Shown: positions 45,331 through 58,394 of the stretch, in pieces
Position numbering within the stretch: the stretch's first letter is position 1
How the letters are laid out: every line of letters starts with the position of its first letter
NCBI GenBank assembly: GCA_015499995.1
Contig: JADNRV010000050.1
Span: forward strand, 62,001-126,000
Direction: 5' to 3'
From: Flammula alnicola
Lineage: Eukaryota; Basidiomycota; Agaricomycetes; Agaricales; Strophariaceae
DNA: 64,000 bases
Notes under the pieces: model-generated
What the model was told of the DNA's origin: nothing
Database searches by the model: none
Seen by the model: the letters and a program-made list of their open reading frames with translations, nothing else
Position numbers and translations under genes: made by a program

Positions 45331-47570
45331 ATGAAGGGGTGTTTGAAGCACGCTTCGTCTCCGTGGCCGAGTCCCGGGCTCGATGGCCAGACGCAGACGC
45401 AGTGCCATCATAGGAAGTGTGTGGCGTTTGGCGCTGAGGGCTCTGAGGAGGTGTACACTGCGGACGAGTGGGACCGGACACCGACAGAGCCTGCCAGGAA
45501 GCTGACGTACCAGTGAGTTGTCTCATACCCCTCATATCTTCTATTGGAGTGCTGACGGGTTATGTGATATGTAGAGACCTCCTCGAGCTCAAGGAAATCC
45601 AACGGTCCTTGCCTCGCGCGAACCAGCCATGCGACTTGATATCAGGCAAACCCTCGCGGCACTACCTATCCGCCGTCCCTATAGGCTTATTGCCGCTCCT
45701 CTCAGAGAGCGATGACTCGATGAATTCGTCGCAGAATTCGTCCGTCTCTCCATCCCCGTTGGCCTCGCCCCGCCCTTCCAGTCCGACCTTCCACTCCTCG
45801 TCGTCGTCATCCAACACCCCCTTCTGGTCATCACCCACCCCATCGCTCTCCAATTCATCCTACTCCTCCCATCCATCCTACACCTCACCCGTGGCGGACC
45901 AGCCCACCACCACATCCCCCTGGTCCATAAACTTCCACCGCCAAAAACCCCCACCCCCCTCCGCGCCCGCATCCGCCGCCACCACCAGCTCCGCCTTCCG
46001 CCCCCCAACGCACCTCGCCCACCTCCTCCCCTCGCGTCCGCCCCTGCAGCGCCAGAAGCCGGCGTTCGCCTTCCTCCCGCTGCTCGACACACCCACGTCT
46101 TCCTCGTCCTCGTCCTCGTCCTCTTCCTCGTCGTCGTGTTTGTCTTTGCCCGACAGCACCCCACCTCCACCATCGCGCACACCCTCGCCTCCTATCTCCG
46201 AAGCCTCCGTCTGCACCTCCACATCCACATCCACATCCTCCTCCGCACCCGACCCCGACCCCTCCTCCGCCTCCGACACCACCGACACCGACCCGCCCAC
46301 GCCGTCCCTCACCAACGCATCGCTGGACAGCAGCCCCCCCTCGCGCGCGTCGTCGTGCGAGCCGGAGCTGGAGCTGGAGCTCGAGCCGGAGTTTTTGTCC
46401 TTGGGGCCGGCGTCGTTGAGTGGGGCGGGTGATACTGGCGTGGGCGTGGGCGTGGGCGTGGGCGTGGGCATGGGGATGGGGATGGGCACGGGCATGGGGA
46501 TGTACAGCGTGAATTTCAAGCGCTCGCCCGCGGCGACTGGGCACTCGTATGTGGCGCCTGCGCGGGCGTATGGGGGGCTTGGACGGGGTGGCGATGGATT
46601 TGTGCCTCCGTCGTTGGAGCCTTCGGGGTTGGGGTTGGGGTCGAGGTTTGGGGTGGGGGTGGATGGGACGGAGAAGAAGGAGAATGGGAATGGGAATGGG
46701 AAGCTGAAGAAGGAGAAGGAGAAGAAGGCGAAGAAGCGGAATTTTATCGTGGTTAACGATGTCGAGATCGATTTGGACTCTGACTCTGACGATGATTCTG
46801 ACGAGGAGGAGGAGGAAGTCGAGCGGACGCCGCGAGCTGAATTTGCCACCACCGCCCTCTCAGACCCAAAACCAGAATCAGAAACAGACGCGAAACCACG
46901 ACACACGTACACACCCGCGCCGCAGCCTATCGATACCGCCAAAACGTCGTTCTCAGATCCAGCCGCTATCGCTGGCGTTTCGCCTACGATGCACATCATA
47001 CCCGCCCCCGCCCCAACCACCACCACCACCACTCCCACGTCCATAAGCACGAGCACGAGTTCAAGTTGTGAGGGTGATGACGAGAACGAAGCAGGCCCGA
47101 GGACGCCGACGCCGACGTCCTTTATCGCCATCGCGCCCATGCCCATGCCTGCCTCCGCCTCCGCCTCCGCATTTATCGCGAGGCCGAATTCTCCTCCGCC
47201 ACCGCCGTCCTCCTCCAAGACTCAAGCCCACACACACGCACACGGCCACGGACGTGCACACGCACCCGTGCACCACACCCCCCGCGCAGCGTGTAATGAG
47301 CACACGCATAATCACAGTCGTAACCAGCACTCCTCGCGGTCGAGGTCGAGGTCGCCTGTCAATGCCAATGCTAGTGCTGGTGCTATTAATGCTACTGCTG
47401 CGACTGCGACTCCTGACGTGCACGTGCCTGTACGGTTTAAGCGGCAGACGCGCGAGCATGAGCACGAAAGGGAGGTGTTCGCGGTGTCGTCGTCGGCTTC
47501 TTCTTCTGGAGGCGGAGGTAGCGGAGGCAGAGGCATCGGAGGCAGGGGTGGTGCTGTGGGGGCAGCGTAG
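45331..47570 (+). CDS. Low-complexity regulatory-type protein with possible PP1-docking motif
   Basis: Two exons (45331-45512, 45575-47570), about 725 residues. N-terminus MKGCLKHASSPWPSPG, then HRKCVAFGAEGSEEVYTADE: K-C-V-A-F (residues 29-33) fits the RVxF consensus for protein phosphatase 1 docking. A conserved-looking block follows (WDRTPTEPARKLTYQDLLEL and KEIQRSLPRANQPCD). The rest is low complexity: Ser/Pro/Thr tracts, GVGVGVGVGVGMGMG (about 46440-46505), Lys/Gly/Asn runs, then a short conserved-looking KKRNFIVVNDVEIDLDSDSD with an acidic run, and His/Ser-rich tails. I recognise the N-terminal block as recurring in agaricomycetes, but function is unassigned. The long minus-strand open frames opposite it are shadows caused by GC-rich, stop-poor sequence. 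PP1 binding is inference from one motif. Confidence 0.72.
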
Positions 47571-50161
47571 GACGGAGCCCGTGTTTGCGTGGCGTTTGCG
47601 TTGCGATGCTTTGGTTTTTCTTTGGTTTTTTGTTGGGTATCTATGGGTGGATTTGGGGTATCGGATAGACGAGTGGAGAGGAAGGGGCGAGAGGCGAGAG
47701 GCGAGAGGACCATGCCAGCTTCCAGGGTACCAGCAAGACAGACGCGCGGCGGGTCGTCGGTGTGTCAGGCAGGGTGCTGGGCCGACTACTGCGTCGAGCT
47801 TCGAGAAAACTTCGTTCCTGCTGCCCATGGAGGATGGGACTCGTTTCAAGCCGATCTGCTGGTCATCTGGTGTGTGTTTGCGGAGGAAGAAAGACCGTGG
47901 TTGGGGTATTTTGGGCGGTGCAGGCAGGGAGTGTTCGTGTTTCGTGGTGCTACGGGAGACGAAGACGAAGATGAAGAAGAGAAGAGAAAACGGGGGCAGG
48001 AAGCCTACGCTTTTTTCCTTCCTTCCTTACAAACATCTCTGCTGTGCTATCCAGAGTATGTACGAACGCAGGACTGGCTGCCGGGACGCACGTCACTTCG
48101 GGCATGGGCACAGGCGATACGACGACCTCATGCTCTTCAAGCCGTGGCCTGTAGGGTGCGGAGATAGAGTGGCCATGGTGCACCGTCCTCCTGGGGTACT
48201 TGGGGCGTTTGGTGGTTCAACCTTGGCCAGCCGTCCTCCTTTGAGGAGCAGTACGCATGGAGCATCGCTAGCTGCGTGCGTGCATGCTGTTGCCAACGCT
48301 CATGCACGACCGAGCCCATGGACTCGGACGCGGCCGTGGAAAGGACGCAGGATGCCAGATGACGGACATCGGGACACACGAAGAAGATCTTTCATCGACA
48401 TTCACGCGTCACGTTCCAAGTACTCTCTCTTCTCTTCTCTCTGGTGCGCGAAGAACTGGACCTGGGTGTGGAAGTGGAAGTACGAGTCTGTCTCCCAGCG
48501 TCCCAGGCAGCCTTTTCCCGCTGTGCATGCATGCCTTCCTGGTATTCCAATTCCTCAACAGCCCGCCTATGCCCGCTGCCCTGGCGCCTTCGCTTCGTTG
48601 ACAAGACTTCTTTCTGATTCACACCCTGGACTGCGCCCTCGACGCGACAAAAATAACGCCGGGTCGTGGAGGGTTATTTTTGGTTTTTTGGGCTCGTTCC
48701 TGCGTCTTTCTCAGAATTCGTTTTGCGTCCAAGGCGGACGGGGACTGGCAGGATCGCAGGGATGAGGAAAAGAGGAAGGAGGAAGATGAGAGAGAGAAGG
48801 ACCCGACCAGTGACGCGCACGCCTGCCCCCTGGTCAGCTGAATGGATGAACCATTGATTAGTCGGTGGTTTGTTCTTTGCTCTTGACTTTTGGGCTCTTT
48901 CCCCCTGTGCTCTGCCCTGCTCTGCTCTCATCGCACCGCGTCCCGTGCCGTTTCATGACATCTCGCCTTACCCTACGCCATCGTTTCGGTCCAACATCCA
49001 TCCATTCCGATATGTACTTACGAATCACGCCTCAACAGCATCGTCATCCACCCTGCATTTTTTTCTCCTCTTCAGTTATGTTTACATGCGCCTCTTCTCC
49101 TGTCTTTTCTGACCTCTTCCCTTTGCATAATTGTGTCATTGTATATATCATCTTTTTATTATTTACTACCGCACGCGACTGGCTCTGCCATGTTTTTAAT
49201 AATTCTGCATATCCTAGATGGTTTATTCTCTGTTTTCTCCATATTTCATGTTCTTTCCCCTCTCTCTATCACTATCACTATTCTTTCCCGCCCACCCACG
49301 CAACGCATACACTCAACCATCTTCATCTACATTAGTGCATTATCATTCATTGCATACATTGTCGTTTCATACTAGTCATTGTTATGTGAATTCGCTCCGC
49401 TCTGCTTTAACATTTCACTGCTTGTTTAGTTATGGTCAGTTATACAACGGGCTTCAACTGCCTTCTTCTTTTTTAATTCCCTTCCTTTGCTTGTCTGTAA
49501 TAATCTGTTCAGCTGAGGTTGCTTAGATGTGATAAAACAAAAGTACTGTAAATGACCATTCGAATTTCGAACGACCCAAGAAAAAATACACCAGGCAGAG
49601 ATCTAATATCAAAACTGGCCTTCACGTCGTCTGGAGCACCACTGAACAGGTATCCCAACTCAAAAATCTTCTGTCCGTACGTGCAAATCATCAGCGCTCA
49701 GCGCTAATCTGTAAATTGCATCACACTTAAGTATATGGACGATTATGTATCCCACAGAAGAACCACAGAGATGCCTGCAGTCATTTTTGCGTACTACTTA
49801 CGCCTCTGCATCTTCACAAATACAACTTGATGGTACGGGGAACTGTGCAGTAGACAGATTAGATTAGATCCGATCACATGACACGTATATAGATAGCAGT
49901 TTTCGGTAGAGCTGAGCGTCCTTGTCTCCGTCCACCGTGCCCTGCGCAGCAGATCTGCCGTCTCCAACGGAGAAAGTGGTTCGGTGCTGCGGCACGTTCT
50001 CCCCTGACTATCTCGAGCTTCGACTCGCACTTTCAACCACCTGACTCTTTGATCAATGATAGGCGCCCAACCTTGTACTATGACTAGGATCGCACGACGC
50101 TCTTTGTCTCCTTCATTTCCCCCACAACAATCTTCCAAATATTTTTCACCCGACGCAAAGA
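47571..50161. other. Intergenic: 3' region, then pyrimidine-rich stretch and Dicer upstream region
   Basis: 47571-48850 is GC-rich and gives long but domain-free frames; part may be the 3' UTR of the preceding gene. 48860-49520 is strongly T/C-rich on the plus strand (many ctctt, ttcttt, catcc words). 49530-50161 is the upstream region of the Dicer gene. No RNA gene or conserved protein is visible. Confidence 0.45.
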
Positions 50162-53100
50162 ATGGTTGAAGACCCCGCCCCCGAAGCTTCCCCACCCTCA
50201 AGCTCGATGCCCACTACGCGAGCATATCAGCAGGAGATGCTTGACGAAAGTCTGCACAAGAACATCATTATCGCACTTGATACAGGATCAGGCAAGACTC
50301 TTATCGCCGTTCTTAGGTTGAAGCACGAAATGGAGAGAGAGCCTACCAAGGTATGTGTCGTGTCATCCGACTCTACTGCACATTTGACGTTTTGGGTAGA
50401 TCGCATGGTTCTTTGCTCCTACCGTTGCCTTGTGCGAGCAACAGAAGGGTGTCATCTCGTCGTACTTACCAGTCTCCGTCGGTATCGTTTCCGGGGCAAA
50501 TGAACCTAACCAGTGGAAGAACGCTGCTTTATGGGAGCGAGTCCTCCGTACACACCGTATTATGGTGTCGACCCCTCAAGTCTTTCTTGACGCCCTTCGA
50601 CACGGCTATATCTCCTTGGGTAAAGACATCAGTCTTCTAGTGTTTGACGAGGCCCACCACGCCGTCGATAATCATCCCTATAATCGGATTATGATGGAGT
50701 TCTACTTCGACCTACCCCCGCGGAACGAGAATAACGTATCGAATACGGTTCGCCCACTGGTTCTGGGCCTCACTGCAAGCCCTATTTACGGCGGAAACGT
50801 AGTGAAGGCATTCCAGTAAGTCCTTCTTTTATATAATTGCATGAGCAGCGTCCCTTGACAAGTTTCCAAGAACCATCGAGAGTAATCTTGATAGCACCAT
50901 TCGCGCCCCTCGTCGCCACCGGTCAGAGCTAGCCCAATATGTCCACAGACCCATCTTCAAGCACGTCATGTACTACCTACCCGACGACTCCAACCCATTT
51001 TTCTCCACCAACCTCGCCTCCTTATCAGCGATCATCAACACGCTCAACATCAACAAAGATCCCTATGTCATTTCACTTCGCGATCAACTTCAACGGATGG
51101 GACGCGGGTCATTCGATTACAACAGGGTTGATCAGAAGCTATCCAAGGTCATCCAGAAGGAGAATTCGTTTACACACAAGGGACTCCGCGATTTTGGCCG
51201 TGCGGCTATGGATATCTGTAGTGATCTCGGAGCATGGGCAGCCGACTGGTTCGTCTGGAAAGTCCTGGAGAGAGCGAAAGAGGCGTCCAATCCGTACAAC
51301 AACATTATGGTGACGTGGAAGAGCAGCGAAAAAGGCTACCTCCTTAGCATCCTCGACCAGGTCATGGTCTCTCCCGTCTCGTACTACCCAGACGACATCC
51401 AGGACGATTTATCGGACAAGATCCGCGCTCTCATCGAGTGCTTGCTCTTGGAGAAGGCCGAAGCAGAGTCCTTAAACGATACATACAGCTGTATCATCTT
51501 CGTCCAGCGACGCGATGCCGTTCTCGCGCTCGCAGAGGTGCTCAAACACCACCCCCTCACGAAAGGCGTTTTCAGGATCGGCACGCTTTTAGGAACGTCT
51601 GAGAGTGCTTATCGACACTCCATGATGGATATCACGCGCAGCCTCGTCCGAGAATCCCAAGACGACACACTGTCGGACTTCAAACAAGGGGAGAAGAATC
51701 TCATTGTATCAACGGCCGTGGCAGAAGAAGGCATCGACATTCAGGCATGCGGCAGCGTGATTCGCTGGGACCCACCGCAGAACATGGCGAGCTGGGCGCA
51801 GAGTCGAGGGCGGGCGCGGAAGAGACGGAGCACGTTCACGGTCATGTTCGAGGAGGGCGGTAAACAGCACGCCGATGTGGCCAAGTGGGAGAATTTGGAA
51901 CGGCAGATGGTGGAACTGTATAACGACCCCAGCCGAGATACCTCCTTCGTCAAAGATGACGAAATTATAGTAGACGAAGAAGAGGACGACGACGACATGG
52001 AGTTTCGCGTCGGATCTACAGGGTAAGCTCTTTTTGACCGTGTATCCTTACACCTTCTATGAATAACAGGTTTTTAAAAAATAGGGCCTTGTTAACTCTC
52101 CACTCGGCTATATCCCACCTTACCCACTTTTGCGCGGTCATACCCAACTCGTCTCACGTAGACAATCGGCCTTTATACGACATCGATCCTCCTGAATTCC
52201 CAGAAGGATGGCATTCCTTCGATGCACAGTACCAACCCTTAGTACCATATACAGGCCCCTATGGGTCAAGGGTCACCCTTCCACGCACGCTACCGCTCCC
52301 AGAGCGCCAATTCACTGTGGACTGCGTTTATAAGAACATCATTTCTGCCCATCGGCATTCCGCGTATAAGGCATATCGCTCGTTATACGAAGCAGGTCTT
52401 CTAAATGAGAGCCTCCTCCTATAACGAGCGTCGTTGAGCCCGAGCTCGAAGAGGAGGTGAAGGCGATGTTGGCTGACGTCGAGAAGAGGGCGGGGTTCGC
52501 CAAGGTGTCGATTAGCATCGATCCCTGGGCTGCAGATGACACTGCGGCAGACTTGTGGCAGTGTTCCGAGCTACACGTTGAAGGCCTATCTCCTCTGTTG
52601 CTCTTTGCTCGCTCGGAGCATATTGCCTTGGGTGTAGATGAAGGTCCCACCCTCTATCGGCCTGGCGTTCCGCCTGTTAAAACATCCATTCGTCATCTCG
52701 GCGCGGTTAACGCGAGTGACAGGAATATCGCCAAAGCGCGAGAATATACCAGGATAATTTTCTGGGGACTGAACAATACCCGCATGGAGTGGGACGACCT
52801 CGACTTCGCATATCTTTTCCTTCCCGTCAATAATGTCGACACGGAATGGGATGCCCGCCGGTCCTGGTTCGTCAATCGAGCTGCTGCCGCACCCTCCTCG
52901 AACCAGCATCGTCTCATAGTTAGAGCTGATGAATTCGGCACGGAATTCGGCTATCCCACTGACCTGACGTTCATCCAGAGACATATGGGCTTCGGAAGGC
53001 CGTTCAAATTCGTAGGATGGCGGTACGAACCACTTTCAGCAGAGGAGAAAGAGGAATTACTGGAACGGTACCAGAAAAAACAGCCGTATGATGAGATTCA

Positions 53101-55049
53101 GATTACCTATCCTCTGCTTGTCGTGCAGGCATTCCCTCCCAGAACGAACTTCTTGATACCAACACCATTCCAGGCTACGACTACGGACACAGCCAAAGAA
53201 CCGCCTCCACTCATTTATCTGATACCCCAATACTCGGGCGTGGTTCTATTGGCCCCTGAAGAAACGGAATATTCATTCCTCCTACCGTCGATTCTCCGAT
53301 ATCTTTCTATGTCTATGACCGCTCATTCACTTCGCAAGAACCTCTTCGACTCTACGCCGATTTCGGAGATACCCGTTTCTCTGCTTACCGTCGCTATAAC
53401 CGCGCCAGCTTCTGGGGAAAGGTTGAACTATCAGCGCATGGAAACTCTGGGCGATACTGTTCTTAAGTTCATCACGGGTGTTCAATTGCTTGCTGAATAT
53501 CCGCTGTGGCATGAAGGGTATCTTTCGAGGAAGAAAGATCACGCCGTGTCGAACGTACGCCTTGCGAAAGAGGATATTTCTCGAGGAGTTTACAGGTGGA
53601 TTATTCGGGGTATGTTTCCTGATCTTGCACATTTGAATGGATGCTGAGATATGGGCTTTTTCAAATGTGAACAGATGTCATGCTAGGGAAAAAATGGAAG
53701 CCAAAGTATTTCACTATTAAAGAGGCGGCTAACACTCCTCCGTCACCGGTGGTTCAACCGACCGATCCACCGATGCAGCAAGATGCGGAGAAAGCCCACG
53801 ATGCAACCACGACCCCGAAAAAGAAGAAGTCAAAGAAAAGCCAGCAACTGTCGACGAAAGGTCCGTATTCTGTAAATCTCGTCTCGCTCATCCGGGTATC
53901 TGATATATATTTCTAGTCCTCGCTGATGTCGTAGAATCTATCATCGGTGCTGCTTACCTGCACGGCAGCTTCGCGTTGGGCTACGAATGCATCAAATTCT
54001 TCGACCTCGGACTCAAATGGGAGCCTCTCCCGGACCGCATCTCTCAGCTCCTCTCGCGTGTTGATTCACTCACAGCCCAAGCCGAGGACTTGAACTTCCC
54101 AACCCAGCTCGCAGACGTCGAGCGCATGCTCGGGTATACCTTCCAACGGAAACTCCTTCTGATCGAGGCCCTTACGCATGCAAGTTACCAGCAAGACAAC
54201 CGCACGCCGTCCTACGAGCGAATGGAGTTCCTCGGCGACTCCGTACTGGATATGATCGTCACGGATTACCTCTACCACGCCCCAGGGAAGAACTACAGCC
54301 CCGGACATATGCACCTCCGCAAATCCGCTGTCGTCAACGCCCACATCCTCGCCTACATCTGTCTCAAAACACGCACCACTGTCGACGCCGTGATGCCGCA
54401 CCCCAATGCTAATGGGCGTATCGAAGTCACGAATGATGCGCAAGAAATATATCTTTGGAAATGTCTCTTACACTCGAACTCAAAGGTCCTCGAAGACCAG
54501 CTGAACACCTTCACGCGTTTCCGGAAGCGCAAAGACGAGATCGAGGAGAGTTTGATGGGCGGACCGATCTTCCCCTGGGCGGCGCTCACCCGACTTCAGG
54601 CGCCCAAGTTCTTCAGCGACATGATCGAGAGCATCATTGGCGCGATATTCCTCGACTCGAATGGCTCCATCCCCCTCGTTCGATCCATTCTTGAAAGGTT
54701 GGGCATCATGCCACTTCTAGAACATATCGTGCGAGACGACGTGGACGTATTGCACCCGGTTTCCCGTCTCTCGCTGTGGGCCCAAAAACGTGACAAGACT
54801 ATCGAATACGTTATCGAGCGCTCCGGGGGCAAGGTCAGTTGCGCAGTTGTCGTGGATGATAAAGAAGAGGCGAAGGTGACGGATGAATGGAGGGGTAAGC
54901 CGAGCCAGGAGGAGGTGAAGTACGCTGCGGCTGAGCAGGCGATCAAACTGTTCAAGCTGAGGGATGTGGGTGTGAATTACGAGTTGCTGAAGAAGAAAAA
55001 GGTGACTAAGAAGAAAAAATCCAAAGAGGAGCGAGGGGTGCGGAACTAG
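50162..55049 (+). CDS. Dicer-like ribonuclease III (RNA silencing)
   Basis: Exons: 50162-50350, 50400-50815, 50871-52022, 52085-53609, 53675-53860, 53917-55049. Domain order: DExD/H helicase with Walker [35 protein letters not shown] (DEAH) and LVLGLTASP; helicase C with [14 protein letters not shown] and QSRGRARKR; Dicer-dimerisation (DUF283) domain in 52085-52420; RNase IIIa [15 protein letters not shown]; RNase IIIb [16 protein letters not shown] with [13 protein letters not shown]; then a dsRBD-like end ([17 protein letters not shown]). No PAZ domain is obvious, as in other fungal Dicers. Dicers cut double-stranded RNA into small RNAs that guide silencing of transposons and viruses. One oddity: after LLNESLL (52410-52424) the frame shifts by one base. 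It is read here as a base missing in the CTCCTCCTA run; a non-canonical 57-bp intron (52396-52452) is less likely. Confidence 0.93.
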
Positions 55050-55460
55050 TGCAATTCCTGTGTCTACCAGTCATGAATAACGAGAATGTAATATTATGTA
55101 AAGGACTCCCTCGACTTTCAAGATGTTGTTAAAGGACGTATTAGTTCGATTTACAGAAGGGATTACCGAAGAACGGAAGCAAGAGAAGAAACAAACGAGG
55201 TTGAATCAAGGTTGAATGTTCAAAAGGACCTATTAAAGCTCAAAGCATTTCTAGTCTCGAACCCCACAACTCATAGATAGATTAATGTTCCGTCCCTTCC
55301 CAAGTTCTACAACCGTCTTGACGAGACCCGCGTCCATGATGGTTTCCTCCTCGAAAAGACCAACTTTCATATATATTGCAATATCAATTGGAAAATAAAT
55401 CAAAAAATAACACTATCGATACATTAAGTACAGGAAAGTAAGTAAGATATGAAGATACAT
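55050..55460. other. Convergent 3' region between Dicer and pirin
   Basis: About 410 bp of AT-richer sequence holding the 3' ends of two convergent genes; ggaaaataaatc near 55390 and gagaatgtaatattatg near 55081 are typical of fungal 3' ends. No gene. Confidence 0.5.
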
Positions 55461-56573
55461 CTAGTCCAGGTCGAAGACAAGAACTTCAGCGGTACGGTCT
55501 CCGTCGTTCTCGACAATCAACGAATTGCCACTTTTTCCAACAAAGATATAGGCTCCGTCGCCCTCGCGCAAAGTCAGCTCTTGGCCGCCCAATGAGCTAA
55601 TCTTGACACTCGCGCCTTTGGCCTGGCCGTCATTGTACCCACTGGTCTGCACAACGTGGATATAGCCCTTCTTTCCCTCCAGAGGTCTATTCAACGACTT
55701 GCCCTGGCCCAAGAGTGTTGCGTAAAGGGTCAAAGGGCTCTGAACGGGGGCAGGACCTTGCCCATCTCGCGCAGCGACGACACCGTCAGCCCCAACGGGT
55801 GCGACGACCCTGACCCACTTGTCTGTCTTCTCCTCGTCCGTGAAGTGGCGCGTGAAGTATTTGGGTGGGAGACGGGACGTCGATGGGAGAGACCAGATCT
55901 GCAGGAAGTGGACTTGCTTGGATCCGTGCGCTTTTTCGGAGTGCGAGATACCGGTGCCGGCAGAGGTGAGCTGGAGGTCGCCACGTTTCAGGATTTCGGT
56001 GTTGCCCATGGAATCTTTGCTGTGTTATCCAGGCGTAAATATCGTGAGGTGAAATGGGAGAGACTTTGTGACTTACTGTTCCAACTCTCCGGCCACGACG
56101 TATGAAAAGATCTCAAACTCGCGGTGGGAGTGTGTGCCGAAACCTGTTCTAGGGGCCACACGGTCCTCGTTGATGACACGCAACGATCCAAAGAGCTCGT
56201 GTTTGCTGTCTTGGTACCTGTAAATGAAAAGGGGTTCAATATTGAATTTCTGGAAAGAGACGAGAAGGACATACATCGCAAACGAGAAGGTGTGGAATGT
56301 CTTGAGCCATTCATGATCAGCATGGCCGCGCTCTTCGCTTTTGCGGGGGATAAATTTCATCGAAGACATGCTTAGATTGGCGGTCGTGTCGGAGTACAAG
56401 TTTCTGTTGATAGCGGCTTTGAGATACTGTGTACGAATGTTCGCTTTGGCGAGTCGGAGAAGAGAAGACAGGTTGTCTGAGACAGATTGGGGAAGGATAT
56501 TGAGGTGGATCGCTAAGCTTATATAGAGCGGAATAAGGGCGATGTGAACAAAAAGGTGGAATTTGGAAAACAT
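55461..56573 (-). CDS. Pirin family cupin protein
   Basis: Three or more exons on the minus strand. [20 protein letters not shown] has the pirin iron-site context (HADHEW, H-T-F); after an intron come [20 protein letters not shown] and [17 protein letters not shown] (metal-ligand H-x-H and E), then [39 protein letters not shown] and [18 protein letters not shown], ending EVLVFDLD at 55461. Pirins are two-cupin, Fe-binding proteins; some act as quercetinases, others as transcription cofactors. The first possible start (56573) adds about 68 residues with a hydrophobic segment ([16 protein letters not shown]) that could target a membrane or mitochondria; the internal [11 protein letters not shown] start near 56369 gives the usual pirin length. 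Nothing looks broken. Confidence 0.9.
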
Positions 56574-57184
56574 GACCGAGATTCCATCATGGGCACCATG
56601 TTAAATATCCGTTCGTAAGGAATCAGTCAGGTTGCTTTTCGTGATGGATGCCAATTATCAAGCTCTTTCCCTTTTCAGGCGTCGATGGACCCACGGAAGT
56701 GTTTCTCACGTGTATGATGCAATTTACAGATTAGCGCTGACACTAAGTCGTTTGTCATCACATATATTTTAGAGCAATAAAAACAATGACCTCGAGTCAG
56801 CCATAGAAACGGTTTTCCCATCAATAGTCTGGGTATTTTCACGGTCAGAAGTAAGAAAAAGAATTCAAAAAAAGAGGAAAAGAGAGAGAATTCACTGGAC
56901 AGCTCTGATCCCTTCAGGTATTTTTCCTAGCTTAAATTAGCTCTAAATTTCATTTCTGCCATCTACAAAATGTCGAAAAATGCCTAGCGCCCATTCTGCA
57001 CGTAGCCGGATAGATTTTGAGTGACTTTCAGGCATTGTTTTTCAAATATTGTACTCAATAACCGATTTTATCTGTCAAAAATTTCCCCAGCCATTTCAGT
57101 TACTAATGTAAAGTATGTCTAATTTTTTCAACTGCTTCCGTAATTTATTTGAGCCTCTATCGAGTGCGCAAGAGCCGATCCAGC

Positions 57185-57812
57185 ATAAGGACTGGCATGG
57201 ATGTGACCGTGCCTTATCCAAATCCAGATCGTGGGTAAACCTGGAATTTTATCGGATATGGATAAAATCTATACGGATTGGATTCATCCACTTGGATCCA
57301 ATTCGATAAATTCGCAAGATTACTGTCCGATGGAGTACAGATGCCTTGTAGCTTTATATTCCACCTGAAAAATATCCCAAAAATCGTCACCTCGAGACGT
57401 AGGGAATAAATTAATTCCCGGCCTAAGAATAACAAATCGGTTATTTGGTTAACAATTCGTACACATGATGTCACACATTAGTATCATCATTTACTCAGGG
57501 ACGCCGTCCTGTTCAACGGCCATCAAACCAGGTTTTCGGCTGCCTGCAAAAGATATTCAGCGTCTAGGACTCTCAGTCCGCATCCAGTGTGCATAAGAAT
57601 TAGTATATATGACTTAAGGACCTCTGATAATATGCCAATAAATTCACGTAGCGATAGGGGATGCGTACAACGGCTACAGAGAACTTTAAGGCAGTTTATC
57701 CACAAAATCCGCGGGTACCCGAGCGTTTTTATCCACATCCATCCACATCCGGCAAATAGGGTGGATTTGGATAAATACCCGGAATTACGTAATCCATGCT
57801 AGTCCTTAATCC
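57185..57812. repeat. Candidate small inverted-repeat element (about 630 bp)
   Basis: 57195-57310 and, inverted, 57690-57812 share ordered words: ggcatggat, ttatccaaatcca, ggatatggataaaa / ggatgtggataaaa, cggatt. The arms are diverged. The interior has no coding potential. It looks like an old MITE. Confidence 0.4.
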
Positions 57813-57855
57813 AGCAGGAGCAAGAGTTTCAGATGCGCGGGAAAATGTCACGTGA

Positions 57856-58087
57856 GTTATCTGCCATGGGCAGATAACTTTCTGAGTGGGCAGATAACTA
57901 ATTTGCGAAATGTGAGCCTTTCATTAGACAAAAAATAATTCTGAAGAGACAGAAGTTTTAAATGACACATTACAATTGTGTGCGACCAACTGTTTACAGC
58001 TCGGAGTATACATTTGATGCCATAATTCGCGACACTTCGTCAACTTTCGTCATAAAGTTATCTGCCCGGAGCTTGCCGGGCAGATAA
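57856..58087. repeat. Small element with repeated GTTATCTGCC palindromes (MITE-like)
   Basis: gttatctgcc (57856-57865) pairs with ggcagataac (57869-57878); a further gggcagataac is at 57888-57898. At the other end ttatctgcccgg (58058-58069) pairs perfectly with 58076-58087 across a 6-base loop. About 160 bp of AT-rich non-coding sequence lies between. Palindromic ends of one motif at both sides suggest a nonautonomous DNA element. Confidence 0.6.
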
Positions 58088-58394
58088 ATACCCAGCTTAT
58101 TGATCGGTCAACCATAGAACGTCCAAAGATGAGGTGAATCTTGCAATAATGGATTAGGTGGTGTAAAAAAACTTCTCGAAGCTGCAGGAACACTCAAGTT
58201 TCAGTGTATATCATTATGCGACGGTTTAACCTGTGAACAAGTTCACCATTGATTGGTATGAGTGACGTAGGTTTGCACTAACAGCAGTTCATATGCTATG
58301 CTCTGGGTGCCCTTCTTGGATCACTGACTGATGTGTGGGCAAGCACCATGCCACGCACATCAGCCGCAAAGACTTCCTACATATCAATGAGTAC

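Noticed and set aside
45878..47218. 446-residue open frame on the minus strand
   Set aside because: It lies opposite the coding exon of the low-complexity gene; its Gly/Val/Ser runs mirror the plus-strand repeats, and it has no domain or splice support.
47068..48765. 565-codon open frame on the plus strand after the PP1-like gene
   Set aside because: It overlaps that gene in another frame at its start, then runs through GC-rich sequence; the Arg/Pro/Leu-rich product has no recognisable domain. Probably a stop-poor shadow.
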